A stretch of 64,000 nt of DNA, from NCBI RefSeq assembly GCF_030159255.1, contig NZ_BSCT01000012.1:105251-169250 (forward strand), read 5' to 3'. Position 1 is the stretch's first letter; each line of letters begins with the position of its first letter. Below the pieces are notes generated by a model. It had not been told where the DNA came from and ran no database searches. It saw nothing but the letters and a program-made list of their open reading frames with translations. The translations under genes were made by a program, and so were the position numbers. Origin of the DNA: Bradyrhizobium sp. SSBR45G (GTDB taxonomy: Bacteria > Pseudomonadota > Alphaproteobacteria > Rhizobiales > Xanthobacteraceae). Below, in pieces: positions 27,512 to 35,773 of the stretch.

Positions 27512-28162
27512 ATGAATCCTGAAGCAAAAAGGCCGGGCGACATTCGCCGCAAAATGACGGGGATCGGGGATCACGCCTCGCAGGGTGGCTACCTCGATGG
27601 CCAGTTGCTGGTCGCGATGCCCGTGATGGGCGATTCCCGCTTCGAGCGCTCGGTGATCTATCTCTGTGCGCACTCGGCCGAGGGCGCCATGGGTATCATG
27701 GTGAACCGCCCGGCGGGCAGCATCGACTTTCCGCAGCTCCTGATGCAACTCAATATCATCGAGAAGGGCAAGCAGATCAGCCTGCCCGACAGCGCCGAGA
27801 CGATGAAGGTCTTGAGCGGCGGTCCGGTCGACGCCGGCCGCGGCTTCGTGCTGCATTCGAGCGACTACTTCATCGCCAACGCCACGCTGAAGATCAATGA
27901 CGGCGTCTGCCTGACGACGACGATCGATATCCTCAAGGCGATCGCCAAGGGCAACGGTCCGAAGCACGCCATCCTGGCGCTCGGCTATGCCGGCTGGCGA
28001 GCCGGCCAGCTCGAGGAAGAGATCCAGGACAATGGCTGGCTGCATTGCGACGCCGATCCGGAGCTGATCTTCGGCGACAATGTCGACGACAAGTACAATC
28101 TTGCGCTGCGCAAGATCGGCATCGATCCCGGCATGCTCTCCAACGCTGCGGGACACGCGTAG
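27512..28162 (+). CDS. YqgE/AlgH family protein (UPF0301)
   Basis: A 216-residue soluble protein of the YqgE/AlgH family, with GQLLVAMPVMGDSRFERSVIYLCAHS, GIMVNRP and the LSGGPVDAGRGFVLH block. The family is widespread but has no firm biochemical role; in some pseudomonads it was linked to alginate regulation. The ATG at 27512 is chosen; a TTG two codons upstream is also in frame. It stands alone between two divergent or convergent genes. Confidence 0.92.
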   Translation: MNPEAKRPGDIRRKMTGIGDHASQGGYLDGQLLVAMPVMGDSRFERSVIYLCAHSAEGAMGIMVNRPAGSIDFPQLLMQLNIIEKGKQISLPDSAETMKVLSGGPVDAGRGFVLHSSDYFIANATLKINDGVCLTTTIDILKAIAKGNGPKHAILALGYAGWRAGQLEEEIQDNGWLHCDADPELIFGDNVDDKYNLALRKIGIDPGMLSNAAGHA

Positions 28163-28245
28163 AGGGCGCGCCTGGCATGGTCGGGCTACCGACCGCCAGC
28201 GGTGCCGGTGGCCAGCCCAGAACCGATCCGGATTGCGTCCGCAAC

Positions 28246-29085
28246 TCATTGCCTGGTCTTGGAGCCGAACAGCTTGCTGAAAAATCCGCTCGGCTTGTGA
28301 ATCGACGGTTGCTTGGTCAGCTCCAGCCAATAGACCGTGTTGACGTCCGGCCGAAAGGAACGGGTGTAACGGACTTTGATCCGCTCGCTGTCCGTCAGAC
28401 CGAATGTCTCGCCGTCCTTGATGACGGCTCCTTTGGCGAGAATGTAGCTGCCGAACTTGCGGACGCGATCGAAGGTCTGGTCCAGCGTCAGGCTGCTCTC
28501 GGTCTCTATTTCCATATGGCCGAAATCGCGCATTCCGATCGTCGAGATCAGGATGTTGCCATTGGGCTGCATGGAGAACTGAATCAGCACCCAGAGCGAA
28601 AACGGAATCGCTCCGCGCATCGCGCTGGCGCTTTCACCCTTGAACGTCTCAGTCTGCACCAGGCTGCTGCCCCACAGCACACCGATGACCGGCAGTTGCT
28701 CGACCAGCTCACGCATGAGGATGAGGTGGCGCATGTGCGCCTCGAGCCGCGTGTGCGACCGCCAACTGCAGTGGATCATGAGATGAGAGGTGTGGCGCGA
28801 CAGGTCGGCGAGCGCAGTGGGCCACCAGAACGCGAATTGCGCTTGCTGCTGCAGCGGGTCCGGATAGGGAAAATCCATCGGCAAGCCAAACACGACGTCG
28901 CCGTCGACAGGAAGGACCATCGGACTGGTCGGCCCCTGACCATCGAGATTGGCCGGATTCAGTCCAATGGCCGGTCCAATCCGCGCGGCCATTGCGGCAT
29001 AGTCGATCGGCTGCTGGCGCTCCAGGAACAACGTCGCACCGATCATTTTCGGTTGTGCGTCTTCGGCTTTGCTCGCTTTGTCCAT
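28246..29085 (-). CDS. DUF4261-domain protein
   Basis: A 279-residue soluble protein starting MDKASKAEDAQPKMIGATLFL. The pattern of a long alpha/beta domain with FAFWWPTALADLSRHTSHLMIH and IPFSLWVLIQFSMQPNGNI-like strands ending GMRDFGHMEIE fits DUF4261, a family of unknown function often found near SUKH or secretion genes. No catalytic signature is evident. A longer start twelve codons upstream is possible. It is not in an operon with its neighbours. Confidence 0.65.
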   Translation of the reverse strand: MDKASKAEDAQPKMIGATLFLERQQPIDYAAMAARIGPAIGLNPANLDGQGPTSPMVLPVDGDVVFGLPMDFPYPDPLQQQAQFAFWWPTALADLSRHTSHLMIHCSWRSHTRLEAHMRHLILMRELVEQLPVIGVLWGSSLVQTETFKGESASAMRGAIPFSLWVLIQFSMQPNGNILISTIGMRDFGHMEIETESSLTLDQTFDRVRKFGSYILAKGAVIKDGETFGLTDSERIKVRYTRSFRPDVNTVYWLELTKQPSIHKPSGFFSKLFGSKTRQ

Positions 29086-29175
29086 CGCCCCATCCTCCAA
29101 CACTCGCGCTCGTCCTAGCACTGGAGCTCCGGAGGCGGAACGGAATCCCGCGGCGTCGTCGATCCGTACGGCGCG

Positions 29176-30063
29176 CTACTCGGCCGCCTGCTGCGCCACC
29201 GTCGGCTCAGTGCCGGCCACGGTGGCGCGGCGCATGTCGCGCGGCTGCGATTGATCGTAGCGGCGGACGCGATGCACCGTCTGACGGTTGTCCCACATGA
29301 TCAGGTCGTGCAGCGCCCATTTGTGCACGTAGACGAAGTCCGGCTGGGTCGCGTGCTCCGTGAGATCACGCAGCAGCAGGCGCCCCTCGGGCATGCTCAT
29401 GCCGACGATCGCGCCGGCATGCGATGACAGATACAGCGACTTGCGGCCATGCGCGGGATGCGTCCGGACCAGCCGCTGCCTCACCGGCTTGAACATCTCC
29501 TTCTCCTCGTCGGTGTAGTCGAGGAAGCCGAGCGAGCCGCGCGAGTACATCAGCGAATGTTCGCAGATGAGATCTTCGATCTCCGCCTTGGTGTCCGGGT
29601 CGAGCGCGTCATAGGCCGCGCGCATGTCGGCGAACTCGGTATTGCCGCCCTTCGGATTCACGATGCGCGCTGACAGGATCGAGTACTTCGCCGGGATCGG
29701 CCGGAACGAGCTGTCGGAATGCCACAGGCAGTTGCCGAGATTGAACAGATGCGTGCGATGATCCGATGGCAGCGGCTTGCCGTCCTTGCCGAGATTGGAG
29801 ACGTCGTTGAGGCCGGTGCTGAGACGATAGTCCTCTTTCTTCGTCACCGTTCCGCCGCGCGCCTTTTCGCGCTCGCCGAAATTCAGCGCGAAGGCGAGCT
29901 GCTGCTCATCCGTGATGGCCTGATCGTGGAATACGAGAACGGCGTAGTGGTCGATCGCAGCCTGCAGCTGCGCGACCTCATCGGGCGTGAGAGGTTGGCG
30001 CAGATCGACACCAGACACGTCGCCGACGAAATGGGGATGCAGCTGCCGGATGGCGATGGCCAT
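29176..30063 (-). CDS. Alpha-ketoglutarate-dependent dioxygenase, TauD/TfdA family (TfdA-alpha-like)
   Basis: A 295-residue Fe(II)/2-oxoglutarate dioxygenase. The metal ligands are visible as WHSDSSF (His-x-Asp) and the distal His in TVHRVRRYDQ, with the 2-oxoglutarate arginine nearby (DMRRAT). The start at 30063 follows AGGAGG. The overall sequence (IRQLHPHFVG, GLNDVSNLGKDGKP, LYLSSHAG) resembles, from memory, the TfdA-alpha group of Bradyrhizobium that cleaves phenoxyacetate ethers. That substrate is inference; taurine or other alkyl sulfonates or carboxylates are also possible. Confidence 0.85.
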   Translation of the reverse strand: MAIAIRQLHPHFVGDVSGVDLRQPLTPDEVAQLQAAIDHYAVLVFHDQAITDEQQLAFALNFGEREKARGGTVTKKEDYRLSTGLNDVSNLGKDGKPLPSDHRTHLFNLGNCLWHSDSSFRPIPAKYSILSARIVNPKGGNTEFADMRAAYDALDPDTKAEIEDLICEHSLMYSRGSLGFLDYTDEEKEMFKPVRQRLVRTHPAHGRKSLYLSSHAGAIVGMSMPEGRLLLRDLTEHATQPDFVYVHKWALHDLIMWDNRQTVHRVRRYDQSQPRDMRRATVAGTEPTVAQQAAE

Positions 30064-30199
30064 GGCGTCCTCCTTGCGTGTCCTCGTCATGGCGAACTCA
30101 AAGTCCGCTTCGGAGCAGCAAGGCTACGCCGGCGAGTCGCGAAGTCAACGGACGCGCTGAACGGCGGCACGCACAGCTGTCATGCCGGCGCGCCGGGCA

Positions 30200-30979
30200 T
30201 CATGCGTTGCGGGCCATCAGCCCGCCGTCGACCGGGATCACGGCGCCGGTGATGAACGAGGCGGCCGGCAGGCACAGGCTCAAGGTGATGTGCGCAACCT
30301 CTTCGGGATCGCCATAGCGTCCCAGCGCCGTGCGGCGCCTCGCATAGGTCGCCTTGTGCTCGTCGGGGATGCGCGCGGTCATCGCAGTCGTGATCGGCCC
30401 CGGGCAGATGCAGTTGACGGTGATGCCGTCGCGGCCGAGCTCGACGGCCAGCGATCGCGTGAGTCCGGTCACGCCGGCCTTGGCTGCCGAATACGCGCTG
30501 TGCAGCGCAGTCGCGCCGAGCGCCTCGGTCGAGGCGATGTTGACGATGCGCGGACTTTGCGACCGACGCAGATGCGGCAGTGCGGCGCGGATCACGCGCT
30601 GCTGCGCGGTGAGCATCACGGCCAGGCCCTTGGCCCAGGCGTCGTCATAGGCGTCGTCGTCGATCGCCACCCGCACCGAGATGCCGGCATTGTTCACGAC
30701 GATGTCGAGCCCGCCGAAATGCGCCGCGGCTTCGCCGACGACGGCTGCGATCGCGTCGCGATCCGTCAGGTCGAGTCGCCAGGCGCGCGCCGTTCCGCCT
30801 GCCGCGGCGATCTCGGCGGCCACGGCGCGCGCACCGTCCTCGTCGACATCCGTGACGGCGACCTGCGCCCCTTCATCGCCGAACACGCGCGCGGTGGCGC
30901 GCCCCATGCCCGACGCCGCGCCGGTGATCAGCACGGACAATCCCTTCACGGATCGGCTGAGTTGCTTGTGCTGCTGCAT
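30200..30979 (-). CDS. Short-chain dehydrogenase/reductase
   Basis: A 259-residue SDR of the classical type: nucleotide loop GAASGMG near residue 20, acidic D at the end of strand 2 (VTDVDEDG, favouring NAD), NNAG near 96, and catalytic YSAAK near 165. The C-terminal ITGAVIPVDGGLMA is standard. Substrate cannot be read from sequence. Start at 30979 (MQQHKQLSRS); a further 36-codon extension is unsupported. It is encoded 136 bases upstream of the dioxygenase on the same strand and might join it in one pathway. Confidence 0.88.
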   Translation of the reverse strand: MQQHKQLSRSVKGLSVLITGAASGMGRATARVFGDEGAQVAVTDVDEDGARAVAAEIAAAGGTARAWRLDLTDRDAIAAVVGEAAAHFGGLDIVVNNAGISVRVAIDDDAYDDAWAKGLAVMLTAQQRVIRAALPHLRRSQSPRIVNIASTEALGATALHSAYSAAKAGVTGLTRSLAVELGRDGITVNCICPGPITTAMTARIPDEHKATYARRRTALGRYGDPEEVAHITLSLCLPAASFITGAVIPVDGGLMARNA

Positions 30980-31228
30980 GGTTTCGGCCCGCGGAAAATC
31001 ATGATCACGACGGCATGATCGGGTTAGCACCGATCGGCTCCGCTCGGTAGGCACGATTCGCGGACGCGTGCGTTGAAGCCCGGGCATTGGTCAGCCCGGA
31101 CCATGAGACCATGCAGGTCTGGCGTACTCAACTTTGCCGCAGTGCCCCCTATGATCCAGCCTTGTCCGCCGTCGCGTTTCTCTCGGGACCGACGCGCGCC
31201 CCCATCCCACGAGCCCACCGGAGTCATC

Positions 31229-32374
31229 ATGGTTCTGCGCCGAACATTCCTTGCGCTCGTCGTCGCGGCGGCAGCCCTTGCCGCAGCGCCATCGGCGCGG
31301 GCCGAGAGCATCAATGCCGGTGGCCGCAAGGCCAGCGCCGTTCAGCCCTTCGATGCCCAGAGCATCGCCGAATTCGACACGCCGTGGGCGATCGCGTTCC
31401 TGCCCGACGGGCGGATGCTGGTCACGGAAAAGCCGGGCCGGATCTTCGTCGTCACCCAGAGCGGACAGAAGACCGAGATCGGCAATGTGCCTGCGGTCGT
31501 GGCGCGCGGGCAGAACGGCCTGCTGGACATCGCGGTCTCGCCGAGCTTCGCGACGACGTCGCAGGTCTACATCACCTATACCGAGCCGAACGCCGAGGGC
31601 AGTCGGCTCGTGCTGACCCGCGCGGTACTGTCGCTGGCGAGCGATCGCGCCATGCTGACCGACCCGACCGTGATCTGGCGCCAGGCGCCGGCCGGCGGCG
31701 GAGGTCAGCCCGGCGGCATCATCGCATTCGATCCGGCGGGAACGCATCTGTTCCTGACCGTGGGCGACCGCATGCAGCCCAACAGCGCGCAGGATCCGCG
31801 GCAGGCGCGCGGCAAGGTGCTGCGGCTCAATCTCGACGGCTCGACGCCGTCGGACAATCCGATGGCCGAGGACAAGGGCGTGCCGGCGCAGACATGGACC
31901 ACCGGCCATCGCAACCCCTACGGACTGGCCTTCGCACCGGATGGCCGGCTCTGGCTGCACGAGATGGGTCCGCGCGGTGGCGACGAGCTCAACCTGATCG
32001 AGCCGGGTAAGAATTACGGCTGGCCGCTGGTCTCGAACGGCGACAATTACGACGGCACGCCGATCCCGCGTCATGCGACGCGGCCCGATCTGGCCGCACC
32101 GCCGCTCTATTGGGACCCGGTGATCGCGCCGGCCGGCCTCGTCTTCTACGACGGCGCGATGTTTCCGCAATGGAAGGGGTCGGCGCTGATCGGTGGCCTC
32201 AGGGCGCAAGCGCTGGTGCGTGTGACGTTTGGCGCCAACGGCCAGCCCGATGAGGCCGAGCGCTGGGACATGGGCCAGCGCATCCGCGACGTCGCGGTTG
32301 CGCCGGATGGCGCCGTGTGGATCATCGAGGATGACTCGCCCGGCCGTCTCAGGCGGCTCACGCCGTCGAAATAA
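31229..32374 (+). CDS. PQQ-dependent aldose sugar dehydrogenase (YliI-like)
   Basis: A 381-residue periplasmic quinoprotein of the soluble glucose dehydrogenase/Asd family. A signal peptide ends APSARA. The six-bladed propeller shows FDTPWAIAFLPDGRMLVTEKPGRI, GGGQPGGIIAFDP, TTGHRNPYGLAFAP and WLHEMGPRGGDELN, with the conserved His and Arg of the PQQ site in HRNPYG. It oxidises aldose sugars and passes electrons to the respiratory chain. The start at 31229 was chosen because the signal peptide begins there. It appears monocistronic. Confidence 0.9.
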   Translation: MVLRRTFLALVVAAAALAAAPSARAESINAGGRKASAVQPFDAQSIAEFDTPWAIAFLPDGRMLVTEKPGRIFVVTQSGQKTEIGNVPAVVARGQNGLLDIAVSPSFATTSQVYITYTEPNAEGSRLVLTRAVLSLASDRAMLTDPTVIWRQAPAGGGGQPGGIIAFDPAGTHLFLTVGDRMQPNSAQDPRQARGKVLRLNLDGSTPSDNPMAEDKGVPAQTWTTGHRNPYGLAFAPDGRLWLHEMGPRGGDELNLIEPGKNYGWPLVSNGDNYDGTPIPRHATRPDLAAPPLYWDPVIAPAGLVFYDGAMFPQWKGSALIGGLRAQALVRVTFGANGQPDEAERWDMGQRIRDVAVAPDGAVWIIEDDSPGRLRRLTPSK

Positions 32375-32483
32375 CAATGCGCCTGCTGGCCGCCGGACGA
32401 GCAAGACCGCCGGCCGGAGCGCGTTGACAGCACCCGCGCTGCTCTCCACACATGTCCAACAAACAACAAGGAAAGGGCAGGAG

Positions 32484-33218
32484 ATGAACGCGCTCGATTT
32501 CTCGGGACGGCAGGTGCTGGTGATCGGCGGTTCCAGCGGCATCGGTAACGGCATCGCACAGGCGTTTCGGGCGCAGGGCGCTGATGTCGCGGTCTGCGGC
32601 ACGCGCGCCAGCGCGGCCGACTACCGTGCGGAGGATGGCTCCGAACTTGAGGGACTGGACTATCAGCAGCTCGACGTCAGCAATGCTGCCGCGATCGAGG
32701 CGTTCGCGCCGCGCCTGAACCGGCTCGACGTGCTGGTGCTGGCGCAGGGCGCGGTGCTGTACCGTCGCGGCGAGTTCGCAATGGATGGCTTCCGCAAGGT
32801 GATGGAGGTCAACCTCATCAGCCTGATGGGCTGTGCGACGAAGTTTCATGCCATGCTGCGCGACGCCAAGGGCGCGCTGATCATCGTCTCGTCCACAGCG
32901 GCCTATCATTCCACCATGGGCAACCCGGCCTACAACGCCTCCAAGACCGGCGCTGTCGGCTTGACCCGGACGCTGGCCGAAGCGTGGGCAGGCGACGGCA
33001 TCCGCGTCAACGGCATCGCGCCGGGACTCGTCGACACCAAGATGACCAAGGTGACTACCGCCAATCCGCAGCGGCTCGAAGGCGCGCTGCAACGGATCCC
33101 GCTGAAGCGGCTCGGCACGCCGCAGGATATGGCCGGCGCTGCATTGTTCCTGGCGTCGCCGCTGTCGTCCTACATCATCGGCCAGACCATCGTCGTCGAT
33201 GGCGGGTTGATTTTGTAG
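32484..33218 (+). CDS. Short-chain dehydrogenase/reductase
   Basis: A 244-residue SDR starting MNALDFSGRQVLVIGGSSGIG, with a GGSSGIG nucleotide loop, an AQG motif in place of NNAG near residue 83, and catalytic Ser and YNASK near 148. It ends with IIGQTIVVDGGLIL. GGCAGGAG precedes the ATG. Substrate unknown. It stands 109 bases after the sugar dehydrogenase gene, which could put both in one transcript. Confidence 0.88.
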   Translation: MNALDFSGRQVLVIGGSSGIGNGIAQAFRAQGADVAVCGTRASAADYRAEDGSELEGLDYQQLDVSNAAAIEAFAPRLNRLDVLVLAQGAVLYRRGEFAMDGFRKVMEVNLISLMGCATKFHAMLRDAKGALIIVSSTAAYHSTMGNPAYNASKTGAVGLTRTLAEAWAGDGIRVNGIAPGLVDTKMTKVTTANPQRLEGALQRIPLKRLGTPQDMAGAALFLASPLSSYIIGQTIVVDGGLIL

Positions 33219-33292
33219 CCGTTCGGAACCGTCGCCGCCTCAGCCGGTTAGCTCGACAGCAATCCCGCAGGTGCAGAACAAGGAGAGCGGCA

Positions 33293-33661
33293 ATGGATCA
33301 GGATCGGCTGACAGGTACGGCCAAGGATGTCGCAGGCAAGGTCGAAGGCGGCGTTGGCGAATTGCTGGGTGACAAGAGCACGCAGGCCTCGGGTCGCGCG
33401 CGCGAAGCGTCCGGCGTGGTGCAGAATCTCTATGGCCAGGCCAAGGATGCGGCACGCGAGGCCGGCGATGCCGCCATGGACTACGCGAAGGATACGTTGG
33501 GCAGCAGCACCGACACGCTGCGCGGCGGAACCGAAGCGCTGACCAAGCGAGTCCATGAAAATCCCATGGGTGCGCTCCTGGTCGCCGGCGGCATCGGCTT
33601 CCTGCTCGCGGTGCTGATGCGTCCGAGCCGGCCGCAGCCGCCGCAGCGCTGGCGGTACTGA
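33293..33661 (+). CDS. CsbD-like stress protein with C-terminal membrane helix
   Basis: A 122-residue protein whose first 60 residues (MDQDRLTGTAKDVAGKVEGGVGELLGD) match CsbD, a small general-stress family. It continues through a helical DAAREAGDAAMDYAK segment to a DUF883-like C-terminal membrane helix (GALLVAGGIGFLLAVL) and a basic tail, so it is probably membrane-anchored. GGAGAG lies before the ATG. A strong terminator follows 46 bases after the stop. Role is unknown beyond stress association in the family. Confidence 0.85.
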   Translation: MDQDRLTGTAKDVAGKVEGGVGELLGDKSTQASGRAREASGVVQNLYGQAKDAAREAGDAAMDYAKDTLGSSTDTLRGGTEALTKRVHENPMGALLVAGGIGFLLAVLMRPSRPQPPQRWRY

Positions 33662-33707
33662 GCCCATCAAAGTCAGTCTGAGGACTGACTGACTACGCTT
33701 AAGAGAC

Positions 33708-33744
33708 ATCGGCCCGCATTCGTTCTCGAATGCGGGCCGATTTG
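33708..33744 (+). terminator. Rho-independent terminator after the CsbD-like gene
   Basis: A perfect 15-base-pair stem (ATCGGCCCGCATTCG with its complement) with a TTCT loop, followed by TTTGT. It should end the CsbD-like transcript and may also act on the convergent SGNH gene. Confidence 0.85.
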
Positions 33745-33836
33745 TCACGCGATGTCGTTGCAGAGGATCGCGTTCCAGAGGATGTCTCTGCCGATCTGGG
33801 CCGCAACCGCTCGGCGCGATGGGCCTTGTATGGCCG

Positions 33837-35621
33837 TCAGCGCCCCTGCGTCTCCAGCACGGCTGCCGCGCGGCCTACCGATCCCGGCGGCCGTGGCGGC
33901 GCATTCGGATTGCGCGCGGCCGGCGGCCTGGCCGGTTGTGCCGGCTGCTGCTGCGGCGCGCCGAAGCCGAAGAAGTCGCGGCCTCCCTGGTTCGGCTGCT
34001 GGGCCTGGGCGGGGGGCTGCTGGTTGGGGGATGCCGGCGTCGTCAGCCGCTTCTGCCTCGGCTGGACAGGCTGAGCGGACGCCGCGGGCGCAGCTTCGGT
34101 CGGCGATGTCGCCGCGACAGGCGTGTCGGGCTTGGTGAGCTCCTTCGGCGGCTCCTTGGCCTGTTCGCGGCCGACCTCGCGGCGCGGCCAGACGAAATCG
34201 TCGGCGCGACCGGCCGGCGGGCTCAGCGCCTCGCCCTTGACCAGCGTGCGTGAGGCCAAGGCATCGACCGCCGCCGGACGCGAGCCGGGACCGCCGAGCA
34301 GCTGATCGGTGCCGACCGACGAGGCCACCAGCGGCAGGATCGGACCTGCGACCGGGCGCGGCGCCGGCTGCCCGGGCACCGCATTGGCGTCCGGGGTCGC
34401 CGGTTCGGTCGGCAGCTCCAGCGGCGCGGAGCGGGCGGCGAGCAGCCGGTTGATCTCGCGCTCGGCATAATGCGCGAGCTTGCGCGCGCCGGGCCGGGTG
34501 AAATACACGCCGTCATAGGCGCGCAGCTGGCGGATCTGGCCTTCGAAATCCGGACCCTTCTGCAAGAAGCGGCCGGCCTCGTCGACAAAGCCGTCCCAGA
34601 CATCGACATAGGTGATGCCGGCCTTGCCGGCGACGTCGCGATAGAGCGAATCCAGGAACAGCATGTCGGCCGTCCCCTTGGGGCCACGTACCGCCGGCAG
34701 GCCGACCCAGAGCACCGGCACGCCCTTGGTCTTGGCGACCGCGATCAGCTCCTCGATCTTCTTGGTATAGAGTTCGACCCAGCGCTCCTCGCGGAATTCG
34801 TAGAGGGCGCCCGGCGCGCGTGCAGTCTTCTCCGGCGCGGCGACCGCCGGCGTGTCGTTGTCGATCTCGTCCTGCGGCAGATCGCTGTCGGCAGGCTTGG
34901 CGGCCGTGTCGGCCTTCGCCTCGGGTTTGGCGTCTGGCTTGGCGTCGCCTGGCTTGGCGTCTGCGGGCTTCGCATCAGCCGCCTTGGTGTCGCCCGGCTT
35001 GGCATCTCCTGGCTTGGCATCGCCGGGCTTGGCCTTGGCGTCCTTCTTGGTCTTGTCCGCCGGCTTGTCGGTCTTCTCGACGGCCGGCTCGCGCAGCGAG
35101 AGACGGTCGTTGAGCCCGAGCATGATCACGATCGCGTCGGCGCGTTCGGTCGCCAGGATGCCCTTGGCAGCGGCCGCCCAATCGGCCGGCTCGCCCTTGG
35201 GCTGGTATTTGATGAGGCCGGAATTGGTCTTGATCCTGCGGGTGACGCCCATGTCGGGCTGCTCGGAATAGGCGTCCTCGAGGCCATAGGCGAGCCAGTC
35301 CGCCATGCCGTCGCCGAGCACCAGCACATAGCGATCCGGGGCATTGGCGGTGTCGCGCTTCTCCGGCGGCGGCGCCTTGGAATAGTCCTGGGTGACCTTC
35401 TTCGGCTGCTGCGGCTGATAGGGCGAGAAGAAATCGCTGCCGAACCACCCGCCGCCACCGCCGCCGCGAGGGACCGGCCGGGGCGAGGAGAACGGGTTGA
35501 AATTGAAGAACTGCGCCGACGCCGGGCCGGTAATCCCGACCAGCATGGCGATGACGACCGCGAGCACCACCGCCGGGCCGGGCTCGTTCAACAGCTTGAG
35601 GATGGATTTCAGCTTTGACAT
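33837..35621 (-). CDS. SGNH/DUF459-family protein, apparently lacking the catalytic Ser and His
   Basis: A 594-residue secreted protein. After a hydrophobic N-terminal segment (signal or anchor, about residues 15-37) and a Gly/Pro-rich stretch, an SGNH-like domain begins with VLVLGDGMADWL. The block I nucleophile of SGNH hydrolases (GDS) is replaced by GDG. The GxND block is present (LGLNDR), but the block V D-x-x-H reads DGVYFT, with Tyr for His. Between about residues 180 and 245 lies a low-complexity insertion of AKPGD/AKPAD units. The C-terminal 200 residues are Pro/Gln/Ala-rich. It is likely a binding or structural protein of the envelope rather than an esterase. Confidence 0.75.
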   Translation of the reverse strand: MSKLKSILKLLNEPGPAVVLAVVIAMLVGITGPASAQFFNFNPFSSPRPVPRGGGGGGWFGSDFFSPYQPQQPKKVTQDYSKAPPPEKRDTANAPDRYVLVLGDGMADWLAYGLEDAYSEQPDMGVTRRIKTNSGLIKYQPKGEPADWAAAAKGILATERADAIVIMLGLNDRLSLREPAVEKTDKPADKTKKDAKAKPGDAKPGDAKPGDTKAADAKPADAKPGDAKPDAKPEAKADTAAKPADSDLPQDEIDNDTPAVAAPEKTARAPGALYEFREERWVELYTKKIEELIAVAKTKGVPVLWVGLPAVRGPKGTADMLFLDSLYRDVAGKAGITYVDVWDGFVDEAGRFLQKGPDFEGQIRQLRAYDGVYFTRPGARKLAHYAEREINRLLAARSAPLELPTEPATPDANAVPGQPAPRPVAGPILPLVASSVGTDQLLGGPGSRPAAVDALASRTLVKGEALSPPAGRADDFVWPRREVGREQAKEPPKELTKPDTPVAATSPTEAAPAASAQPVQPRQKRLTTPASPNQQPPAQAQQPNQGGRDFFGFGAPQQQPAQPARPPAARNPNAPPRPPGSVGRAAAVLETQGR

Positions 35622-35773
35622 GCACACCCGTCCGCAGCCGTCGCGCGGCGAAACCGTGACAGCACATATAATAGGAGCCAAATCAGGCCGCAAACGGGCA
35701 TTCACCGGATGGTGTTGATGGTCCGGGGCAATCGCCCCGAAAGGTTACCCATTCCAGGCAAATGGGGGGGCGA

